A stretch of DNA of 23,703 bases. Source: a virus. The position numbers and the translations under genes are program-made. The notes beneath the pieces are model-generated. The model made no database searches. It was not told the origin of the DNA and saw nothing but the letters and a program-made list of their open reading frames with translations. Where the stretch lies: the IMG/VR virus record IMGVR_UViG_3300007346_000250, positions 1 through 23,703 of that record, one strand, 5' to 3'. Shown one piece after another: positions 19,903 to 23,703 of this stretch. The stretch's first letter is position 1, and each line of letters begins with the position of its first letter.

Positions 19903-20283
19903 CTAGAGCTTATATAGCTTCTCTAAGGCTTTCTTGGCATCCTTAATGTTTCCTAGGTAGCCCATCTTAGAGTCAAGCTTAGAATAATTATCTCGATTAG
20001 ATTTCTTAATGTACTCGTCGTAATAAAGCACCATCTCAATGTCTGATGATTCACTCATTGTCATGACATTATCGAGATCAATAACAAATAGATCATCTGA
20101 TGTAGTTTTCAACCAGGGTTCCATCTTATATCCAGCTGGCCTACCTCTAATGATGATTTCTTCGACAACAATAGGAAAGTGAAGAAGAAGTTTATTATTG
20201 TGTTCTTCTTCTAAAGCAGACACTTTAGAGAAGATCTCTTCTCCTGTTTTAAGTTTAATAGTAGCATAGAATTCATCAGTCAT
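19903..20283 (-). CDS. Larger Sm-like family protein (paralogue D)
   Basis: The 126-aa product starts MTDEFYATIKLKTGEEIFSK and has the family traits TGEE (for SGED), HFPIVVEEI, YKMEPWLKTTSDD (PW motif) and VIDLDNVMTMSES. A basic helical extension, KKSNRDNYSKL and AKKALEKLYKL, is not seen in the three relatives. It lies between uvsW and the gp55 promoter, with AGGAG before its ATG. The family has no proven role, and the Sm-like fold is inferred from strand pattern only. Confidence 0.75.
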   Translation of the reverse strand: MTDEFYATIKLKTGEEIFSKVSALEEEHNNKLLLHFPIVVEEIIIRGRPAGYKMEPWLKTTSDDLFVIDLDNVMTMSESSDIEMVLYYDEYIKKSNRDNYSKLDSKMGYLGNIKDAKKALEKLYKL

Positions 20284-20292
20284 ATGTTTCTC

Positions 20293-21759
20293 CTAATCTT
20301 TAAGATCAACTGATGTAATCTCATAATTGAAACTTTCAGAGACGTAGATCTTAACTCGTTCTATAAAATGATTAAGAGTGAAGTTCTTACGACCTCTGAA
20401 TGTAATATCATCAGAGATGTCATATAGTTTTGCTTTGATCTTATCTTTGCCTTTCCTTAGCACTCTACCGATACTCTGGAGGTTTCTAATGCGCGACTTG
20501 TTTGGGGAAGCGAAGATAAGATTGTGAAGTTTCTTAATGTTAATTCCCGTGCTGAAGCACCCATAAGAAGCGACAATGATTGCGTCATCTTCTCTTTCAG
20601 TAATACTTCGAACCTGTTCTCGGTCCTCAGTACCAACACCACCATGAATAAAGAAGACCTTACGACCTTCTCTTACTTTACTATTTATGAGATCGTAAAT
20701 GATTGCTCCATGTGTTTCCACTCTGGTGTAAAGCACTAAAGTATTGCCATCACAATCACAAGCAAGATTACTGATAAAACGATTTCTGGAATCATGACTA
20801 ATCAGATACTTGATTTCATCCTCATAAGTCTCAAACTTACGAGGTGTGTGTTTGAGAACTAAACACCGAATGTCCAACAGAGCCAAGTGTCCTTGTTCTT
20901 GTAACTTAGCTGTCTGTGTAACCTTATAAGAAGGACCAAACAACCCCTCTAACACCCATTTATGGGTTTGTGTGCCATCTAATGTTCCTGTAAACCCATA
21001 ACGAAACTTGGCGTCATGTAACTTCTCCATGATGCCAATGAGAGACTTACTCTTGAACTGATGTGCTTCATCTCCAATGATGACATCATAAGCGTCAAAG
21101 AATGTTTTATCCAGTTGATAAACAGACTGCCAAGTGGTGATGGTCACCTCATTGGTGTTAACTCTCTCACGTCCCGCATAAATGCGATGACAATGGTTTT
21201 CAACATCCCACCCATAAGATTTAAAGTCCTCAAACATCTGTTCCACCAGAGAGGTTGTAGGAACCACCAGGAGAACCTTTCTCTTACATCCCACATGAAA
21301 CCTCACAACAGAGTAAATCATTAGAGATTTACCTGATGCCGTGGGGCTGAGAAGGAGTTTGCGGTTGTATCTCAGAGCATCATAAACAGCATCAATCTGA
21401 TAATCTCTGGGTTTGATTTCAGAACCAATAATGGATGCCATATAATCCTTGACACCTTCTTTTGAAATCATCTCATTGACTTCAAAAGGAAGACCATAAA
21501 ACTTATTATTTTTGAACTCATAAGTGTATCCTGCGTTCTCACAGAATGCCACTAACTTATCCAATAACCCAACGTAAAGACGTTTGGTTCTGAGGTCAAA
21601 CAGATGTATTTCTCCATTCCAGTTTCTCTTACGAAACTGAGGCATGAAAGACTTTCCAGGCACTTCAAAGGTGAACCGATCTCTCAGTTCATATTGAATA
21701 TGTGGATCCGCTGTAATCTTCAGATGAACTTCATTGATCTTCTCAATGACAACGTCCAT
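20293..21759 (-). CDS. uvsW: UvsW ATP-dependent DNA/RNA helicase
   Basis: This 488-aa SF2 helicase has motif I SPTASGKS (138-145), motif II DEAH (230-233), motif III-like GFTGTLDG and motif VI QSIGRVLRKG. The N-terminal 110 residues match the DNA-binding part of T4 UvsW (503 aa). In T4 it unwinds R-loops and branched DNA, shifting replication from origin-primed to recombination-dependent mode, and is a late gene. A late promoter motif at 21779-21788, about 20 bases before the ATG, agrees with that timing. Confidence 0.95.
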   Translation of the reverse strand: MDVVIEKINEVHLKITADPHIQYELRDRFTFEVPGKSFMPQFRKRNWNGEIHLFDLRTKRLYVGLLDKLVAFCENAGYTYEFKNNKFYGLPFEVNEMISKEGVKDYMASIIGSEIKPRDYQIDAVYDALRYNRKLLLSPTASGKSLMIYSVVRFHVGCKRKVLLVVPTTSLVEQMFEDFKSYGWDVENHCHRIYAGRERVNTNEVTITTWQSVYQLDKTFFDAYDVIIGDEAHQFKSKSLIGIMEKLHDAKFRYGFTGTLDGTQTHKWVLEGLFGPSYKVTQTAKLQEQGHLALLDIRCLVLKHTPRKFETYEDEIKYLISHDSRNRFISNLACDCDGNTLVLYTRVETHGAIIYDLINSKVREGRKVFFIHGGVGTEDREQVRSITEREDDAIIVASYGCFSTGINIKKLHNLIFASPNKSRIRNLQSIGRVLRKGKDKIKAKLYDISDDITFRGRKNFTLNHFIERVKIYVSESFNYEITSVDLKD

Positions 21760-21765
21760 AACATA

Positions 21766-21781
21766 AACTTCATCTGAAGTT
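21766..21781 (-). repeat. Palindrome AACTTCA-N2-TGAAGTT in the uvsW leader
   Basis: Two seven-base arms identical to those at the gp55 promoter, here with a two-base centre, lie between the late promoter motif and the uvsW ATG. They cover the probable transcription start. Confidence 0.6.
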
Positions 21782-21788
21782 ATTTATT
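21779..21788 (-). promoter_or_regulatory. T4-like late promoter upstream of uvsW
   Basis: The minus strand reads AATAAATAAC, seven of eight positions of TATAAATA. It overlaps the stop codon of the 62-aa gene. In T4 uvsW is also transcribed late. Its first bases after the core run into the AACTTCA palindrome. Confidence 0.7.
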
Positions 21789-21975
21789 ACATATCGTGAA
21801 ACTTGTAATCGATGATCGCCCTATAAAGATCTGTCTTCAGATTATGTAGATGTTCCTGCTCAAAGGGGTGATTCTTTGGCGCACCTTCCCAATTTTCAAT
21901 TCTTTTGCAGACACAATCATAAAGAAGATAAACATCTTCAATCGCAAAGTCGAGAATGTAGCTATCTTCTTTCAT
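21787..21975 (-). CDS. Small conserved cyanophage protein between uvsY and uvsW
   Basis: The 62-aa product starts MKEDSYILDFAIEDVYLLYD and is helical: CVCKRIENWEGAPKNHPFEQ, then EHLHNLKTDLYRAIIDYKF. Its ATG overlaps the uvsY stop by four bases. Position and length are like those of a short cyanophage gene found next to uvsY; I know no function. A possible helper of UvsY or UvsW is speculation from position only. Confidence 0.72.
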   Translation of the reverse strand: MKEDSYILDFAIEDVYLLYDCVCKRIENWEGAPKNHPFEQEHLHNLKTDLYRAIIDYKFHDM

Positions 21976-22379
21976 CCTAAGCCTGCCATAAAACGTTGGT
22001 AATCGATTGAGTTTTTGATTTGAAACCCTCTGTTGTGAATCATCTTCAGAATGTCTTCAAGGTACCTTAACATAACATCATAATACTCACACTTCAACGA
22101 AAGTCCTGAGAGTTTATCATCTGCGTCCAGATACTTTTCCATAACCGATTTATCCCGAATCTTTTTGGGGAACGGGTTTTCAACGTATACTTCTGGGTCT
22201 GCCTTTCCTGAGTAGTATTCGTATCTTTCGTGTCTAACATTCTTTCTCTGTTGTTCCGCTCGTTTCTTAAGAAGAATAATCGTGTTATAGAGATCAAAGT
22301 ACTTCGCATGAAGAACTGGAATATTTAGAGATTCCATGTGGAGATTATCTGGATCAATTTTTGAATCCTTCAACCACAT
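21972..22379 (-). CDS. uvsY: UvsY recombination mediator
   Basis: The protein has the UvsY features DSKIDPDNLHMESL, IPVLHAKYFDLYNTIILLKK, RHERYEYYSGKADPEVY, KYLDADDKLSGL and HNRGFQIKNSIDYQRFMAG. UvsY loads UvsX onto single-stranded DNA covered by the phage SSB. From ATG at 22379 it is 135 aa, equal to T4 UvsY (137 aa). Cyanophage homologues often include a few residues like LETIQEMW before this point, which are encoded here in frame, but the only upstream starts are TTG 22448 and GTG 22430, without a ribosome-binding site. The start is therefore uncertain by up to 23 residues. Confidence 0.88.
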   Translation of the reverse strand: MWLKDSKIDPDNLHMESLNIPVLHAKYFDLYNTIILLKKRAEQQRKNVRHERYEYYSGKADPEVYVENPFPKKIRDKSVMEKYLDADDKLSGLSLKCEYYDVMLRYLEDILKMIHNRGFQIKNSIDYQRFMAGLG

Positions 22380-22392
22380 TTCCTGAATGGTT

Positions 22393-22998
22393 TCAAGGTT
22401 GTGTACCGGAGTTCCTTTGGATTTGTCCACAACAATCAATAGGTCCAATGTTATAAACAGTATACTTGAATCTTACCTCTGCTGTAAAGTATTCCAAGTC
22501 CTGTAGTGTAGCGTCAAAGTCTAAAGTTGAAATACTGTAAGGAAACAGATTCTGAAAAACACAAACCAATTTGGGTCTGTTGTTGGAATCCAGAATTGTC
22601 AATGAACCATCAGAATAAAGATTCAATTGTTGGCGGTTACCAATTGACGCATAATCATAACCACCAGGTGCTTTCTGTAACTGCCAATCATAAATTTGAT
22701 CAAGAGTTTCAGGAAATCCAATTCCACGAATCCAGTTCTGAATCTCTAAGTAGTTCTCAAGATTTTCATCAACCAGAAATCTCAATGTGAGATCCTCAAA
22801 TTCAATCATTGTTCCCGGCAGGGGAATGTTTCTCAAATAATTCGGTTGAGTTGCAACATCAAAATTCAATGATGGAATGTTAATGGAATTTCCAAAGAAT
22901 GAAATCTTTGGAGCTCTTGTAACTTGAAAACGAAAACCAGTCGGTGCAAGAAAGTTTCTGTTTTCAATCTGTCCAGGAATGGCCTTTCTTACAGACAT
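22393..22998 (-). CDS. Virion structural protein, gp19-like (tail tube family)
   Basis: This 201-aa protein starts MSVRKAIPGQIENRNFLAPT. It shows the tail-tube pattern of T4 gp19-type proteins: GFRFQVTRAPKISFFGNSIN, IPSLNFDVATQ, the phrase LPGTMIEFEDLTLRFLVDEN and NYLEIQNWIRGIG, and strands PKLVCVFQNLFPYSI and FTAEVRFKYTVYN near the end. It could be a tail-tube or tube-cap (gp54-like) component. The assignment is by pattern, not by detailed alignment. A late promoter motif lies 26 bases upstream. The ribosome-binding site is weak. Confidence 0.72.
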   Translation of the reverse strand: MSVRKAIPGQIENRNFLAPTGFRFQVTRAPKISFFGNSINIPSLNFDVATQPNYLRNIPLPGTMIEFEDLTLRFLVDENLENYLEIQNWIRGIGFPETLDQIYDWQLQKAPGGYDYASIGNRQQLNLYSDGSLTILDSNNRPKLVCVFQNLFPYSISTLDFDATLQDLEYFTAEVRFKYTVYNIGPIDCCGQIQRNSGTQP

Positions 22999-23023
22999 GG
23001 TGTAATGGCATGCAGGAGGTTTA

Positions 23024-23033
23024 GTTATTTATT
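23024..23033 (-). promoter_or_regulatory. T4-like late promoter before the gp19-like gene
   Basis: The minus strand reads AATAAATAAC, identical to the core before uvsW, in the 39-base gap between the fibre gene and the gp19-like gene. Confidence 0.7.
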
Positions 23034-23037
23034 AGGA

Positions 23038-23703
23038 TTATGCGATGCCAGCATCACTTAGACGCTGCTCAAGGGTTTCGATGCGTTCCATTGCTTCCTG
23101 CAGAGCCTTCACTGCCTTCATGTAGAGCACTGAATAGTTGACGCTCTTGGTAACAGTGCCAAGGTCGTTGCCGTCTTCGTCGCGGTCAGGGGATTCGCTG
23201 ACGAGACCAGGGGAGACGAGTTCAACTTCTTGGGCGATCAGACCGATCTGGGTGTGGGTCTGACCTTCTTTGAAGTTGTAGTTGACAACTCGGAGATCCT
23301 TCAGGTCATTCCACTGGGAGGTGGCGTCAACGATGTTCTCCTTCAGTTTGATGTCGGAGATGGCGCCATAGGAGTTGTTAGTGTTTTCAACGTTGCCGTT
23401 GCTGCGAATAACAAAGCAATCAGTACCATTGTCAATGGACCCGCTAGAACTGTGTTTACCAACAAACAAAGTGTCTGTAGCGCCTGCTGCTTTTGTGGTA
23501 GCAAAAACATTTGCTGCGCCATCAGTGCTTACCATCGATAAGCGACCTTTAGGTGAAATTCTTAATCGTTCCGTCGGACTGCTCGCTCCGTCGGCGGTGA
23601 CAGAGAATACGAGGCGGCCTGGCATGTCGGATGAACCCGGAGTTCCATCTACTTGGGCGAGTATTTGCGCTCCAGCCCTAGCAACAGTCCCGTCCGTACC
23701 CTC
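23038..23703 (-). CDS. Tail-fibre-like protein with C-terminal S74 chaperone domain, 5' end outside window
   Basis: The frame is open to the window edge (222 codons seen). The beta-rich part (QILAQVDGTPGSSDMPGRLV, SSPTERLRISPKGRLS) is typical of fibre shafts. From about 105 residues before the end, ISDIKLKENIVDATSQW, LRVVNYNF, IGLIAQEVELVSPGL and SVLYMKAVKALQEAMERI form a Peptidase_S74 domain, an intramolecular chaperone that trimerises the fibre and then cuts itself off at a conserved Ser (in AISD). It ends with a coiled coil (IETLEQRLSDAG). Base composition is visibly richer in G and C than in the rest of the window. Confidence 0.92.
   Translation of the reverse strand, partial: EGTDGTVARAGAQILAQVDGTPGSSDMPGRLVFSVTADGASSPTERLRISPKGRLSMVSTDGAANVFATTKAAGATDTLFVGKHSSSGSIDNGTDCFVIRSNGNVENTNNSYGAISDIKLKENIVDATSQWNDLKDLRVVNYNFKEGQTHTQIGLIAQEVELVSPGLVSESPDRDEDGNDLGTVTKSVNYSVLYMKAVKALQEAMERIETLEQRLSDAGIA

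Noticed and set aside
19898-19911. Perfect 14-bp palindrome AAGCTCTAGAGCTT as a terminator
   Set aside because: With a normal loop the stem would be only about five pairs and no U-run follows. It sits over the stop of the Sm-like gene and may be chance.
1-23703. tRNA genes, CRISPR arrays, insertion sequences, photosynthesis genes (psbA/psbD)
   Set aside because: None was recognised on either strand by eye; the window is filled by the genes listed.

Overview
This window is the DNA replication, recombination and repair module of a T4-like cyanophage (a contractile-tailed phage of marine Synechococcus or Prochlorococcus; family Kyanoviridae in current usage). The call rests on recognisable T4 core proteins in near-T4 order: gp41, UvsX, gp43, RegA, gp62, gp44, gp45, gp46, gp47, gp55, UvsW and UvsY. 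It also rests on typical cyanophage accessory genes: MazG, Hsp20, a DUF3110 protein, 2OG-Fe(II) oxygenases and a DUF3310 protein. Every gene I can support lies on the minus strand, so transcription runs from high to low coordinates.

Layout in the direction of transcription. 23703-22393: the 3' end of a tail-fibre-like protein with an S74 chaperone domain, then a gp19-like virion protein behind a late promoter. 22379-20293: uvsY, a small gene, and uvsW behind a late promoter. 20283-16214: an Sm-like protein, then a consensus early promoter driving gp55, gp47, the DUF3110 gene and gp46, closed by a hairpin terminator at about 16153-16182. 16117-9990: a small gene, then an early promoter and a long chain of genes: DUF3310, gp45, L,D-transpeptidase, 2OG oxygenase, small membrane protein, several unknowns, AbrB-like protein, gp44, glutaredoxin-like protein, Sm-like protein, gp62 and regA. 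Most neighbours in this chain share 4-nt ATGA overlaps. 9859-9419: hsp20. 9313-3835: a near-perfect sigma70-type promoter starts two Sm-like genes and gene 43. Gene 43 is broken into two cistrons by a Vsr-like (EDxHD) homing endonuclease gene. uvsX, a 2OG oxygenase and gp41 follow. 2469-893: a run of small genes around mazG, several with TTG starts, including a 34-bp exact direct repeat that duplicates the mazG 5' end. 876-1: the start of a probable virion protein behind a late promoter.

Together gp43 (two parts), gp44/gp62 (clamp loader), gp45 (clamp) and gp41 (helicase) form the replisome. UvsX, UvsY, UvsW, gp46 and gp47 carry out recombination-dependent replication. RegA tunes translation, and gp55 redirects host RNA polymerase to ATAAATA-type late promoters, four candidates of which are visible. 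MazG, the oxygenases, the glutaredoxin-like protein, Hsp20 and the L,D-transpeptidase are accessory genes that probably adjust the host cell.

The most unusual items are the split DNA polymerase gene, whose second half has a perfect 10-nt Shine-Dalgarno but no ordinary start codon at the right distance; the mazG 5' duplication; four divergent Sm-like paralogues; and a palindrome shared by the gp55 and uvsW leaders. No tRNA, CRISPR or insertion sequence was seen, and no gap between genes exceeds 300 bases.
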